Shown in pieces: positions 1 through 8,910 of a stretch of 64,000 bases of DNA (the stretch's first letter is position 1; every line of letters begins with the position of its first letter). This DNA is from JAMLHN01 sp035708745 (GTDB lineage Bacteria > Chloroflexota > Chloroflexia > Thermomicrobiales > UBA6265). The stretch covers positions 1-64,000 of the forward strand of contig DASTFJ010000103.1 of assembly GCA_035708745.1 (NCBI GenBank), given 5' to 3'. A model generated the notes under the pieces. It was not told the DNA's origin. It saw nothing but the letters and a program-made list of their open reading frames with translations, and searched no databases. Both the position numbers and the translations under genes were made by a program.

Positions 1-79
1 TATGAGGCTGGATGTCACCGCCGCGCCGGACAAGCTGCACTTCTTCGATCCCGAAACCGAGTACGGCATCTACGTCTAG
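1..79 (+). CDS. Sugar ABC transporter ATP-binding protein, C-terminal tail (partial)
   Basis: Only the last 25 codons are visible, read in the frame that ends at the TAG at 77-79. The residues LHFFDPETEYGI resemble the closing HLFDPET segment of MalK/UgpC/MsmX-type ATPases, which follows the TOBE-like regulatory domain. Such proteins energise carbohydrate importers and are often shared by several transporters; the sugar permease system at 25.5-28.8 kb lacks an ATPase of its own and could use one like this. A strong terminator follows directly. The identification rests on a short stretch. Confidence 0.7.
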   Translation, partial: MRLDVTAAPDKLHFFDPETEYGIYV

Positions 80-100
80 GTTCGACCTCGTTCCAAATTC

Positions 101-136
101 AACAGAGCGCGGCACCGGCCGCGCTCTGTTGTTTTT
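101..136 (+). terminator. Rho-independent terminator of the ABC ATPase gene
   Basis: A perfect 12-bp stem (AACAGAGCGCGG paired with CCGCGCTCTGTT) with a 6-base loop is followed by GTTTTTC, 21 bases after the stop codon. Confidence 0.9.
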
Positions 137-204
137 CGATCCGCCAGGGCCATTGGTGCAGGCGTTCCTGCCGGGATTCGGGAAGGAGCGTTCGCGCGGC
201 GGCA

Positions 205-236
205 AGAAAAATGCCCCCGGTGCACTCCGGGGGCAT
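205..236 (-). terminator. Rho-independent terminator of hsp20
   Basis: On the minus strand a 10-bp stem ATGCCCCCGG/CCGGGGGCAT is followed by a run of five T. It lies just downstream of the small heat-shock gene. Confidence 0.9.
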
Positions 237-260
237 CGCCATATGGCGCTGTGTTGGACT

Positions 261-791
261 CTACGCTTTGGCTGTCTCGCTCGTTTCGGCAACCGGGGCG
301 GATTCGGTATCGAGGACCTCGTCCGCTTTTACGCTGCGGATCTCGATCTTGCGCGGTTTGGCCGCTTCGGACTTGGGGAGCCGCAGTCGGAGAACGCCAT
401 GCTCGAAGGTGGCGTCTGCGTTGTTGGCGTCGATCTCCACCGGAAGCGTAATCGAACGGCTGAAGGTGCCGCGCGGAAGCTCGTGCAGCAACCAGGTCGC
501 TTCGGCAGCCTCGTTCGACTGCGCGACATCCGGTGTCGATCCGGTGAGCGTCACCGTACCCTTGTCGACCGTAACTTCGATATTGGCTGGGTCGATCCCG
601 GGTACCGCCGCGATGATCACGACCTCTTCATTGGTGGCATAGATATCGAGCGGCAGCGGCATGCGGGTCTGGCCACTCTGGGCAGTGGGGAACACCGAAC
701 GGAAGGTGCCACCGAAGGCGTCGCTCATCAGCTTGTCCATAGCATCTCGCAGGGAAACGAGTTCACCGGCGACGGGATAGCGCGAAACCAT
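261..791 (-). CDS. hsp20: Small heat-shock protein, Hsp20/alpha-crystallin family
   Basis: This is a 176-residue ATP-independent holdase chaperone that binds unfolding proteins. The N-terminal arm (about 1-45) contains SLRDAMDKLMSDAF. The alpha-crystallin domain runs from about 48 to 150 (PLDIYATNEEVVIIAAVPGI, then ITLPVEIDANNADATFEHGVLRLRLPK with the conserved G-V-L-x-L/I segment), followed by a short Ala/Glu-rich tail. The length is normal for bacterial Hsp20. The ATG at 791 is preceded by AGGAGG at a normal distance. It stands alone, with its own promoter (877-905) and terminator. Confidence 0.95.
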   Translation of the reverse strand: MVSRYPVAGELVSLRDAMDKLMSDAFGGTFRSVFPTAQSGQTRMPLPLDIYATNEEVVIIAAVPGIDPANIEVTVDKGTVTLTGSTPDVAQSNEAAEATWLLHELPRGTFSRSITLPVEIDANNADATFEHGVLRLRLPKSEAAKPRKIEIRSVKADEVLDTESAPVAETSETAKA

Positions 792-805
792 GATTCATTA
801 CCTCC

Positions 806-919
806 TGATACGAGTCTGGGACTGATGCTCTTCGATTGCAAAAACAAAGGTGATACGACCAGACTCAACTAGTACTATGATACGACTATCCAAACGGACT
901 GTCAAGAACATTGATACGG
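806..919 (-). promoter_or_regulatory. hsp20 promoter region with repeated TGATACGA boxes
   Basis: On the minus strand TTGACA (900-905) and TATCAT (877-882) are separated by 17 bp, a near-consensus housekeeping promoter. The octamer TGATACGA (plus-strand reading) occurs at 806-813, 851-858 and 878-885, with TGATACGG at 912-919. One copy overlaps the -10 box and one lies just upstream of the -35 box, so the octamers look like operator sites. There is a TTGAGT half-site but no full HAIR (CTTGAGT-N7-ACTCAAG) and no CIRCE element. Confidence 0.75.
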
Positions 920-1015
920 AGCGCGCAACCTTCGCGGCGTGTCATGAACGGGATCGTCTCGGCCCGGTATTGGGTATCCTCCGGAGCGTTCGACCGCTAC
1001 CAAAGGAGCAGAGCC

Positions 1016-2158
1016 GTGGGGAAACAGACCGCAGGACTCGCGCCGGCCACCATCGCCGTCAAGGGCGGGAATACGCACCGGACGGGCGCCGGCGTTTCGC
1101 CGTCGATCCAGCTCTCGTCCACCTTCGTTCATTCGGGCGATCCATCGAATCCGGATGACGGGATCTATTCCTATGGGCGGGGCGACTCGCCAGGGTTCGC
1201 GGAGCTGGAGCGGGCGATTGCCGAGCTCGAGCACGGCGCCGATGCGGTGGTCTTCAATGCCGGTATTTCCGCGGCCATCGCGGCACTGGCCGAGGGAGCC
1301 CAGGGCACCGCCGTGGTATTGCCCTACGATGCGTATTACGGCATTCGCGCCCGGGCTTCCGAGCTGCTGCCGATGCGGGACATCGAGGTGCGGCTCGTCG
1401 ATCAAACCAATCTGGACGATGTGCGCGAGGCGCTGAGCGGCGCCTCCCTCTTCTGGACCGAGACGCCGACCAATCCGCTGCTGGCCATCGCCGATCTGGA
1501 AGCAATTGGCGAGATCTGCGCCGGGATGAACATTCCCTGGTTTTGCGACAACACGTTCGCGACGCCGATTGCCCAGAATCCGCTCGACTATGGCGCGGTC
1601 GGCGCGATGCACAGTGTCACCAAATATATCGGCGGACATAGTGATCTGATTCTTGGCGCGGTCGCGGTGAACGATCTCGATCTGGCGAAGCGCTTGCGCG
1701 GGCGCCGGGGCGATGTTGGCACCCAGCCGGACGGATTTACCTGCTGGTTGGCGCGCCGCGGCTCTCAGACGCTGGCGGTGCGCTTCGAGCGCCAATGCGC
1801 CAATGCGCTCGAGCTGGCGCAACGGTTGCAGGCACATCCGGCGGTCGAGCATGTCTTCTATCCGGGGCTTTCATCGCATCCCGGTCGCGAGACCGCGAAA
1901 AAGCAGATGCGCGGCTACTTCGGCGCGATGTTGTCCTTCATCGTCAAGGGCGGCCAGGATGCGGCTCAACGCGCGGTGGACCGGTGCGAAATCTTCGTCA
2001 CCGCCACCAGTCTGGGCGGGGTGGAATCGCTGATCGAGCGTCGCGCCCGCTGGACTGCCGAGTCGGCTCACCCGGGGCTTCTTCGCCTGAGTGTCGGGAT
2101 AGAAGACGTCGACGACCTCTGGCGGGATCTCGCGCAAGCGCTCGATGGAGGAGCATGA
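1016..2158 (+). CDS. PLP-dependent trans-sulfuration enzyme (cystathionine gamma-synthase/lyase family)
   Basis: The protein has 380 residues and belongs to the Cys/Met-metabolism PLP fold-type I family. The GTG start at 1016 is preceded by AAAGGAG. Visible family features are SYGRGDSPGFAELERAIAELE near the N terminus, the cofactor aspartate in WFCDNTFATP, the Schiff-base lysine around residue 203 in HSVTKYIGGHSD, and the C-terminal SLGGVESLIERRA segment. Cystathionine gamma-synthase, gamma-lyase and methionine gamma-lyase cannot be separated by eye. It is not next to the metX-metY pair at 34-37 kb, so a separate role in Cys/Met interconversion is likely. Confidence 0.9.
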   Translation: MGKQTAGLAPATIAVKGGNTHRTGAGVSPSIQLSSTFVHSGDPSNPDDGIYSYGRGDSPGFAELERAIAELEHGADAVVFNAGISAAIAALAEGAQGTAVVLPYDAYYGIRARASELLPMRDIEVRLVDQTNLDDVREALSGASLFWTETPTNPLLAIADLEAIGEICAGMNIPWFCDNTFATPIAQNPLDYGAVGAMHSVTKYIGGHSDLILGAVAVNDLDLAKRLRGRRGDVGTQPDGFTCWLARRGSQTLAVRFERQCANALELAQRLQAHPAVEHVFYPGLSSHPGRETAKKQMRGYFGAMLSFIVKGGQDAAQRAVDRCEIFVTATSLGGVESLIERRARWTAESAHPGLLRLSVGIEDVDDLWRDLAQALDGGA

Positions 2159-2270
2159 ACCGTTCCAGCGAAGGCAGAACGAGATCCCTGTATTTCGCGG
2201 ATTCGCCTTGTTCCACGTTCAATTGGTGAGTAGCGGACCAATTGCCTCTTCCTTTCGCTGGAAGTCACGC

Positions 2271-2651
2271 GTGGAGACTCACATCCCAACCCCCAACATG
2301 TTCATCGTCTCTGTGAAGGACGTCGAGAAGTCGACCCGTTTCTATCGCGATCTTTTCGATATGGAACCGATCATGACGACACCCCGCTATGTGCCCTTCG
2401 AAATCGCTCCTGGGGTCATCTTTGCCATCTGGTCTGGAAGCGGAGCAGAGGTGATGCCAACGACGCCACGATCATCAGAAGTCGGACTCCTGCTGCCTGG
2501 AGGTGGCGCCGAGATCGATGACCTCTTCGACACATGGGTCGAAAGAGGAGCGACCGTCGTCGAGAAACCGCACGACGATGTCTTCGGACGTACGTTCGTC
2601 GTTGCTGATCCCGATGGCAATCTCTTGCGAGGGGCCCCCGTCGACCGGTAA
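2271..2651 (+). CDS. VOC (glyoxalase/bleomycin-resistance fold) family protein
   Basis: A 126-residue single VOC-domain protein. It begins with FIVSVKDVEKSTRFYRDLFDME, the typical beta-alpha-beta start of this fold. A second half follows (VGLLLPGGGAEIDDLFDTWVERGATVVEKPHDDVFGRTFVVADPDGNLL), ending with the characteristic D-P-D-G-N-x-L strand. The substrate cannot be told: the fold includes glyoxalases, dioxygenases and antibiotic-binding proteins. The GTG at 2271 is the chosen start; the ATG at 2298 is an alternative that keeps the whole domain. There is a gap of 112 bp to the gene before. Confidence 0.8.
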   Translation: METHIPTPNMFIVSVKDVEKSTRFYRDLFDMEPIMTTPRYVPFEIAPGVIFAIWSGSGAEVMPTTPRSSEVGLLLPGGGAEIDDLFDTWVERGATVVEKPHDDVFGRTFVVADPDGNLLRGAPVDR

Positions 2652-2928
2652 ACCTCTGCCTCGCCTGAATCCCAACATTGCCCGGCGAGCGAGCGGCCCG
2701 ATAAGGTCGGATCGCGTGAATTGGTGTCCAAATCGCTAGCTCGGAAAAAACTGTAACGCTCTTGTAACGTCCGCTCCGTGCACATTGCGGGCTTGCCATG
2801 CCGTGCCGCCTACATTCTCGGCAGGCAAGGCGAACTTTCTTGGCTCAAGCGCAAAACAGCAAAGATCCGAGCTTTCCTGGAAGTCGCCACGCCGCGAACG
2901 GTTCGAGTGGGTTTCAGGAGAGTGTCGA
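2652..2928 (+). other. Intergenic region upstream of nosZ
   Basis: This 277-bp gap should hold the nos promoter. The repeat TGTAACG occurs twice at about 2752-2769, and a CTTGCC...GGCAAG inverted pair brackets about 2794-2830. I see no FNR/NNR-like TTGAT-N4-ATCAA site and no near-consensus -35/-10 pair. Confidence 0.4.
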
Positions 2929-4944
2929 ATGAGCAACGTTTCCGATTTTGCCGGTGAACGAGTAAACCGGCGGACGATGATCAAAGGTGCCGCAGGCGTG
3001 ACCGCAACGGGCGCTGCCTTGGGTATCGGCGCGCGCCTGAATGGTCCCAGCGCAAAGGCCGACGATCTGGATGACATGGTCGAGGCGATCGCTGAGGAAC
3101 GTGGGCTGACCCCGCAGGATATTAAGGCGGCGCTCAAGACCTTCGTTCCCAGTGGAGTGCATGACGACTACCTGATCTTTAGCTCAGGCGGACAGTCTGG
3201 TCAAGTGCTGGTCATTGGTGTTCCGTCGATGCGCTTGCTCAAGCTCATTGCTGCATTTGCGCCCGAGCCTTGGCAAGGATTCGGATTTGGGAAGGGTTCG
3301 CAAGCAGTCCTGGCGCAGGGCGCCGTTGACGGCAAGATGCTGACCTATGGTGATACCCATCATCCTGGCCTGAGCGAGACCGAGGGTCAGTATGACGGCC
3401 AGTGGCTGTTCATCAATGACAAGTCCAATGCGCGCATCGCGGTGATCGACCTTCGCGACTTCGAGACGAAGCAAATCGTCAAGAACCCACACTTCATCAG
3501 CAATCACGGTGGCACCTTCGTTACCCCGAACACCGAATACATCATCGACGGTTCGCAATATGCGACCCCGCACGCGTGGGCCTATGCCCCGCTGGAAGCC
3601 TATGTGGACCAGTATCGCGGAGCGATGACATTCTGGAAGTTCGACCGCGACGCCGGGCGAATCGCTTCCGATCAGTCCTTCTCAGTGGAACTGCCCCCGT
3701 ACTGGAATGATCTGGCCGATGCCGGCAAGGGTCCGAGCATGGGTTGGATGTTCTCCAACACGTTCAACACCGAAATGGCCTTCGGTACCGGCGGCGGCGA
3801 CTTGCCGCCGGTCGAAGTCGGTGCCTCACAGCGCGACATGGACTATCTCACGGTCATCAACTGGGAGAAGGCAGCCGAAGTTGTGGCAGCCGGGAAAGCC
3901 CAGGATATGAACGGGATGCCAATGATCCCGATGGCGGTGGCAGTCGAGGAAGGTTTGCTCTGGCTGGTTCCTGAACCGAAGAGTCCGCACGGCGCAGATG
4001 TCACGCCTGATGGCAAGTACATCGTGGTGGCCGGCAAGCTCGATCCCCATGTCACCATTTACAGCTTCGAGAAGATGCTGAAGACCATCGAGGACGGCAA
4101 GTACGAGCCCGATCAGTTCGGGGTGCCGGTGCTCGATTTCGAGTCGTGTGTCGAAGCACAGGTCGAACTGGGTCTCGGACCGCTCCACACGCAGTTCGAC
4201 GACAAGGGCTTTGCCTACACGAGTCTCTTCCTCGACAGCGGTATCGCGCGCTGGAAACTCGGGGGCGAAGGGATCGACGACGGCTGGAAGCTGATCGACA
4301 TGATCCCGATGCAATACAACACCGGTCACATTTGCGCGGCCGAGGGCGACACGGTCTCGCCGGCGGGCAAGTACCTCATCGGTATGAACAAGTGGGCGCT
4401 CGATCGGTTCCATCCGGTCGGTCCGTTGCTGCCGCAGAACTTCCAGCTTATCGACATCAGCGGCGATGCGCCGGAACTCATCTACGACATGCCGATTGGT
4501 GTCGGCGAACCGCACTACGTGCAAATGATCAAGTCCGAGCGGCTGGAAAACATCTGGGAGGTCTATCCGGAGGTCGGCTGGGATTCTATTGCGCAGGCGC
4601 CATCCGAGTTCGCAACCCAGATCGGCGAGGAGCGGATCGAGCGCGATGGGTCGGATGTCACCGTCTATATGACCTCGATTCGCAGCACATTGCGGCCCGA
4701 CTTCATCGATCTCAAGATCGGTGACAAAGTCACGATGCACATCACCAATGTCGAGATGGCAATGGATGCCACCCACGGGTTCGTCATGCCGGGTCAGAAC
4801 ATTCAACTCAGCCTCGAACCAGGCGAAACCGAGAGCGTTTCGTTCGTTGCAGACACAGCAGGGACCTACCCCTACTACTGCACCGAGTTCTGCTCGGCCC
4901 TCCATCTCGAAATGATGGGCTACATGCTGGTGGCTCCCGCCTAG
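2929..4944 (+). CDS. nosZ: Nitrous-oxide reductase with Tat-type signal
   Basis: This periplasm/exterior-facing copper enzyme reduces N2O to N2. The 671 residues start at an ATG with AGGAG 8 bases upstream. A twin-arginine signal (NRRTMIKG at about 14-21, then a hydrophobic stretch ending near AKA) suggests Tat export. The beta-propeller carries the CuZ histidines, including DTHH near 142-145, SNHGGTF, SPHGADVTPDGKY and GPLHTQFDD. The C-terminal cupredoxin has the CuA ligands H616, C651, C655, H659 and M662 (CTEFCSALHLEM). The nosB-like gene and order nosZ-B-D-F-Y-L match clade II (atypical) nos clusters. A terminator-like hairpin follows the stop codon. Confidence 0.97.
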   Translation: MSNVSDFAGERVNRRTMIKGAAGVTATGAALGIGARLNGPSAKADDLDDMVEAIAEERGLTPQDIKAALKTFVPSGVHDDYLIFSSGGQSGQVLVIGVPSMRLLKLIAAFAPEPWQGFGFGKGSQAVLAQGAVDGKMLTYGDTHHPGLSETEGQYDGQWLFINDKSNARIAVIDLRDFETKQIVKNPHFISNHGGTFVTPNTEYIIDGSQYATPHAWAYAPLEAYVDQYRGAMTFWKFDRDAGRIASDQSFSVELPPYWNDLADAGKGPSMGWMFSNTFNTEMAFGTGGGDLPPVEVGASQRDMDYLTVINWEKAAEVVAAGKAQDMNGMPMIPMAVAVEEGLLWLVPEPKSPHGADVTPDGKYIVVAGKLDPHVTIYSFEKMLKTIEDGKYEPDQFGVPVLDFESCVEAQVELGLGPLHTQFDDKGFAYTSLFLDSGIARWKLGGEGIDDGWKLIDMIPMQYNTGHICAAEGDTVSPAGKYLIGMNKWALDRFHPVGPLLPQNFQLIDISGDAPELIYDMPIGVGEPHYVQMIKSERLENIWEVYPEVGWDSIAQAPSEFATQIGEERIERDGSDVTVYMTSIRSTLRPDFIDLKIGDKVTMHITNVEMAMDATHGFVMPGQNIQLSLEPGETESVSFVADTAGTYPYYCTEFCSALHLEMMGYMLVAPA

Positions 4945-4950
4945 CCCACT

Positions 4951-4986
4951 CGGGCGCCAACCAGGAATCTGGTTGGCGCCCGTTTC
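4951..4986 (+). terminator. Hairpin terminator/attenuator between nosZ and the nosB-like gene
   Basis: A 14-bp perfect stem (CGGGCGCCAACCAG with CTGGTTGGCGCCCG), loop GAAT, is followed by TTTCTC. It lies inside the nos cluster, so it probably gives partial termination or protects the 3' end, which would leave nosZ mRNA in excess over the maturation genes. Confidence 0.8.
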
Positions 4987-5035
4987 TCACTCTCGCAAAC
5001 ATGGCGATCGTGAAGAAATGCAAGGAATTTGAACC

Positions 5036-5713
5036 ATGGATATGTCTGTCGCCAATGCGCCATCGATTGACGCAACGCCGGTCAGCAAGCCAGCACGTGA
5101 CTGGCGATCGTCCATCCTGGCGCGTGCTCGCAGTGGGTGGCTCCAGATCGTTTTGACCGTGACCGGGGCCGCTCTGCTGATTGGATCGATCTTTCTGCCC
5201 TACTGGAACATCGTCTTGCGCGCTCCGCAGTATCCCCGAGGGCTTGCCGTCGACGCCTATGTGAACCGGCTGGAAGACATGCGCTCGGTTCGCGAAGTGG
5301 ACGGTCTCAACCACTACATTGGCATGATCAAACTCACCGATGCTGCCAGAATCGAACGCGCGATTTCGATCTACGCAATTGCACTGATTGCGATCCTCGC
5401 TGTTGTTTCGACGTTTCTCCCCGGATGGTGGAGAACCCTGACGCGGCTGCCCATGGCGCTCTTCCCCGTTGTCTTTGTCATCAACCTCTTCGGCTGGCTC
5501 TACTACGCCGGTCACTCGCTCGACCCGAAAGCCGCATTGAGCAGCTCGATTAGCGAATTCACACCTCGAATCTTCGGTGACGGCGTCATCGGCCAATTCA
5601 AGACCGAAGCGGGATTCCAGGCAGGATTCTGGTTAGCGGTCGCAGCCATGGCGCTTGCGATCGTGGCGATGGCTTTGGACTGGAGGGCTCGTCGACATGT
5701 GGCAGCTCCCTAG
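5036..5713 (+). CDS. nosB: NosB-like integral membrane protein of the nos cluster
   Basis: A 225-residue membrane protein lies between nosZ and nosD, the position of nosB in clade II nos clusters. Predicted membrane segments are near 35-60, 108-128, 135-160 and 195-215. Conserved-looking extracytoplasmic motifs include LPYWNIVLRAPQYPRGLAV and NHYIGM, with histidines that could bind metal or haem, and QTEAGFQAGFW-like residues before the last helix. The function of NosB is not established; a part in electron transfer or NosZ maturation is usually assumed. It overlaps nosD by 17 bp. Confidence 0.65.
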   Translation: MDMSVANAPSIDATPVSKPARDWRSSILARARSGWLQIVLTVTGAALLIGSIFLPYWNIVLRAPQYPRGLAVDAYVNRLEDMRSVREVDGLNHYIGMIKLTDAARIERAISIYAIALIAILAVVSTFLPGWWRTLTRLPMALFPVVFVINLFGWLYYAGHSLDPKAALSSSISEFTPRIFGDGVIGQFKTEAGFQAGFWLAVAAMALAIVAMALDWRARRHVAAP

Positions 5714-7187
5714 CTTTGTGTCGACGCGGTGGTGCGGGGTTGCGCTTCTGTTCGGAATGCTGCTCATCGCACCGATGCTCTCCGCGAGTGCCGAAACCGA
5801 TCAGAGCGCTGGTCAAGAACCTGATCTTGTCGTGTGCAGCGACTGCGAGGTCACCTCGCTGCACGAGGCTGTCGCCTCGGCCAGTGACGGTGACCGCATC
5901 GAGGTTCGCGGTGGGACCTATCTCGGTGATCTGGTCATCGACAAGTCGATCGAGCTGATCGGCGTCGATGATCCCGTGATCGACGGGTCAGGCAAGGGGA
6001 CCCTGATCGCGATCAAGGCGCCGGATGTGACGATCGCGGGCTTCACCCTGCGCAACAGCGGCTCGAGCCATGACAAGGAAGACTCGGGAATCACCGTCGA
6101 CGCGCCGCGAGCCACCATCGTCAACAACACACTCGAGGACGTGCTCTTCGGCATCTATCTACGCCAGGCGCCCGGCTCGGTGCTGCGCAACAACACGGTC
6201 GATTCGAAACCGGTCGATGTCGGTATGCGAGGAGATGGGATTCGCGTCTGGTATTCGGATGATGTCGTCATCGATGCCAATACGGCCACCGATGGCCGCG
6301 ACATGATTCTCTGGTATTCCAACAATGCGGTGGTTAGGAACAACCTGTTCGATCGAAATCGCTACGGCATGCACCTGATGTTCAGCGACAATGCCACGAT
6401 CGAAAACAATTCGCTCAATGGCAACACGATCGGGCTGTATGTCATGTACAGCCGGGATGTCACGATCGTGGGGAATTCCCTTTCCAACAATGCCGGCCCC
6501 ACTGGCGGAGGTCTGGGGCTGAAAGACGTCGACGGCGCTCGTGTGGAGGGCAACCGTTTCGTCAACAACCAAACAGGAATCCAGATCGACACATCGCCCC
6601 GCGAACCGAACATTCAGAACTACATCGTCGGCAATGTGATCGCGTTCAACGATATCGGCATTGCCATGCAACCGGCAGTTCGCAACAACACATTTCTCGA
6701 CAACGCGTTCATCGACAACAACGAGCATGTCAGCCTGCTCGGTCGCGGAAAACTGAAAAACATCACCTGGGCAGAGAATGGTCGCGGAAATTACTGGAGT
6801 GACTACGCCGGATACGATGCAAATGGTGACGGCGTCGGTGATCTTCCCTATGTCTCGCAGCAACTCTTCGAGTCGATGCTAGCCGATCATCCGCAACTGC
6901 GCCTTTTTTCCTACAGCCCAGCCTCGATGGCGATCGACTTCGCCGCGAAAGCATTTCCATCGTTCCGCCCAGCGGTCAAGTTCGAAGATCCGAGCCCATT
7001 GATGCAGCCCACTGCTTCGCCATATCTGCCCGCAATCGAAGGAGAGTCGGAGTCACGCCGGGTTGTCCTGGGTTTCTCTGGTGTCGCTGCATTCGGGGTG
7101 GCATCACTGGTTGCCGTGTCGCTTCGGCGTCGCAGCCGTTATGGCGACTCTGCGAAACGTGCCCAACATGAGGAATTGCCAGTATGA
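5697..7187 (+). CDS. nosD: NosD, copper-cluster maturation protein with right-handed beta-helix
   Basis: NosD is a periplasmic protein needed to build the CuZ centre of NosZ, working with the NosFY ABC transporter. The 496 residues start with a signal peptide (VALLFGMLLIAPMLSASAE). A long parallel beta-helix of NosD/CASH repeats follows (repeated N-N-T/N-x-L and GI/GL-Y motifs such as NNTLEDVLFGIYL and NSLNGNTIGLYVMYS) from about 60 to 390. The sequence ENGRGNYWSDYAGYD is a hallmark of the family. A C-terminal membrane helix (VLGFSGVAAFGVASLVAV) with an Arg-rich stop anchors it. TGGAGGG precedes the ATG at 5697. Confidence 0.93.
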   Translation: MWQLPSFVSTRWCGVALLFGMLLIAPMLSASAETDQSAGQEPDLVVCSDCEVTSLHEAVASASDGDRIEVRGGTYLGDLVIDKSIELIGVDDPVIDGSGKGTLIAIKAPDVTIAGFTLRNSGSSHDKEDSGITVDAPRATIVNNTLEDVLFGIYLRQAPGSVLRNNTVDSKPVDVGMRGDGIRVWYSDDVVIDANTATDGRDMILWYSNNAVVRNNLFDRNRYGMHLMFSDNATIENNSLNGNTIGLYVMYSRDVTIVGNSLSNNAGPTGGGLGLKDVDGARVEGNRFVNNQTGIQIDTSPREPNIQNYIVGNVIAFNDIGIAMQPAVRNNTFLDNAFIDNNEHVSLLGRGKLKNITWAENGRGNYWSDYAGYDANGDGVGDLPYVSQQLFESMLADHPQLRLFSYSPASMAIDFAAKAFPSFRPAVKFEDPSPLMQPTASPYLPAIEGESESRRVVLGFSGVAAFGVASLVAVSLRRRSRYGDSAKRAQHEELPV

Positions 7188-8095
7188 ACGACAGGTTGTA
7201 TTCGGCATCGGAAGGAAATGTGCCGGCCATCGCGGTTACAGGGGTCTCGAAGTATTACGGTCAATTTCCGGCACTGAACAATATCTCGTTCGAGATCGGC
7301 GCTGGTGAATCTGCCGCCCTCTGGGGACCGAACGGCGCGGGCAAGACGACCATCATGCGCTGTCTGCTGGGGCTGACCAAGTACCAGGGCGACATCGCTG
7401 TGGCGGGCCATGATCCGGTGGCAGCCGGCCAACAGGCGCGTTCGGCGATCGGCTATGTACCGCAGGATTTGCCTGTGCAGCCGATGACCGTCGGTGAAAT
7501 GGTCGCCTTCATCGCCAAAATCAAACGCGCCAAACTCCGTGATTCGCTCGACCGGCTCTCGTTGCTCGGAATCGAGAATCAGGTCGACAAAGAAATTCGG
7601 GCGTTGTCGGGCGGAATGCGTCAGCGGCTGGCGCTGGCGCTGGCTCTGATCGGCAACCCGTCGATCTTGTTGCTCGACGAACCGACAGCCAGCCTGGACG
7701 CCAAGGGCCGCGCTGATCTCCTCCAGCTACTTCACAGACTGAAGGGGCAAGGGATGACGTTGGTCTTCTCCTCGCACCGCCCCGAAGATGTGCTGGCGTT
7801 GGCCGATCGGATCCTGATGCTCGATGGTGGAGTGCTCTCCGAAGAGCAATCCCCCGGCGCATTCAAGTCGACGCTCGGCAGTCAATCACGGCTCGTCGTC
7901 TTTTTGCGAAACGGACACCGGCAGGTTGCGCTGGACACGCTGACCGAGATCGGACTAGCGGGTTCTGGCGAAGGAAAGGTCATATCGGTGCCAATCCGGG
8001 TCGACCAAAAAGCCGAGGTGCTTTCGGCGATGGCGCGGAACGGTGTAGATATCGAGGACTTCGATTGGGAGCAATACGCATGGACAAAACAATAG
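7184..8095 (+). CDS. nosF: NosF, ABC transporter ATPase for N2O-reductase maturation
   Basis: A 303-residue ABC ATPase that pairs with NosY. The Walker A is GPNGAGKTT near 48-56, the signature LSGGMRQR is near 140-148, and the Walker B with catalytic Glu is ILLLDEP near 161-167. The C-terminal 90 residues form the extension common in NosF/CcmA-type ATPases. The ATG overlaps the nosD stop by four bases (ATGA) and the end overlaps nosY by 16 bases, indicating a single transcript and translational coupling. Confidence 0.93.
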   Translation: MNDRLYSASEGNVPAIAVTGVSKYYGQFPALNNISFEIGAGESAALWGPNGAGKTTIMRCLLGLTKYQGDIAVAGHDPVAAGQQARSAIGYVPQDLPVQPMTVGEMVAFIAKIKRAKLRDSLDRLSLLGIENQVDKEIRALSGGMRQRLALALALIGNPSILLLDEPTASLDAKGRADLLQLLHRLKGQGMTLVFSSHRPEDVLALADRILMLDGGVLSEEQSPGAFKSTLGSQSRLVVFLRNGHRQVALDTLTEIGLAGSGEGKVISVPIRVDQKAEVLSAMARNGVDIEDFDWEQYAWTKQ

Positions 8096-8910
8096 TCGCG
8101 GCCATAGCGACCAAAGAAGCGCGGATCGGACTTCGGAACCGCTGGTTCGCGATTTATACGATCCTCTTTTCGGTCCTCATCATCGGTTTCGTTGCGTTCG
8201 CGCTGAGTGGATCGAATCTCACAGGTCAGGCAGGTTTCGGGCGAACCTCCGCCGGACTGCTCAACTTGCTATTGCTGATGGTGCCGCTCATTGCGTTGAC
8301 CATCGGCGCGCAACTGATCGCCTCGGAACGGCAGGATCGCAGTCTCGATTACTTACTGGCTCAACCGCTGACGGCGCTGGAAGTCTATGTCGGCAAGTTC
8401 ATCGGAGCGGCGATTTCGTTGATGCTGATGTTGCTCATCGGTTTTGGCGGCGCGGGCGCGGTGATGGCATTCAGAGGCGGCGCTGGCGGGGCTGGCGGAT
8501 TCCTCATGCTGGTGGCGCTGACGCTGATGCTTGGACTCGCCATGCTGAGCGTGGGATATCTGATTTCCAGCTTCTCTCGCCAGACTGCCGCTGCGCTCGG
8601 AATCGCGCTCACGTTGTGGCTGATGTTCGTGATCGCCGGAGATCTGGGGATCATGGGGAGTTCGATGGTGCTCGGCATGAGCCCCGAGACGCTGCTATCG
8701 CTGACAGCGCTCAATCCGCTGAATGTCTACAAGATGGCAAGTGTCGATTTGCTGCACACATCGCTCGATGTGCTCGGACCGGCCGGGATCTATGCCGTCG
8801 ATCAGTTCGGTTCGGCCTTTTCCTATTTGATGCTTGGGCTGCTGGCACTCTGGATTCTTGTTCCCCTTCCGATCGGCTATTGGCTTTTCAAGCGAACGGA
8901 CTTCCAATGA
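8080..8910 (+). CDS. nosY: NosY, membrane subunit of the NosFY ABC transporter
   Basis: A 276-residue permease of the ABC-2 type. About six hydrophobic segments are visible: near 20-45, 65-85, 110-132, 140-165, 175-195 and 245-265. The early segment IASERQDRSLDYLLAQPLTALEVYVGKF (the coupling-helix region) is typical of NosY and Gly-rich ABC-2 permeases. The ATG at 8080 lies inside nosF, with GGGAG nine bases upstream. It works with NosF and NosD to supply sulfur/copper-cluster precursors to NosZ. Confidence 0.9.
   Translation: MDKTIVAAIATKEARIGLRNRWFAIYTILFSVLIIGFVAFALSGSNLTGQAGFGRTSAGLLNLLLLMVPLIALTIGAQLIASERQDRSLDYLLAQPLTALEVYVGKFIGAAISLMLMLLIGFGGAGAVMAFRGGAGGAGGFLMLVALTLMLGLAMLSVGYLISSFSRQTAAALGIALTLWLMFVIAGDLGIMGSSMVLGMSPETLLSLTALNPLNVYKMASVDLLHTSLDVLGPAGIYAVDQFGSAFSYLMLGLLALWILVPLPIGYWLFKRTDFQ

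Noticed and set aside
861..871. TTGAGT half-site (minus strand) in the hsp20 promoter considered as a HAIR element
   Set aside because: The second arm ACTCAAG at 7-bp spacing is missing.
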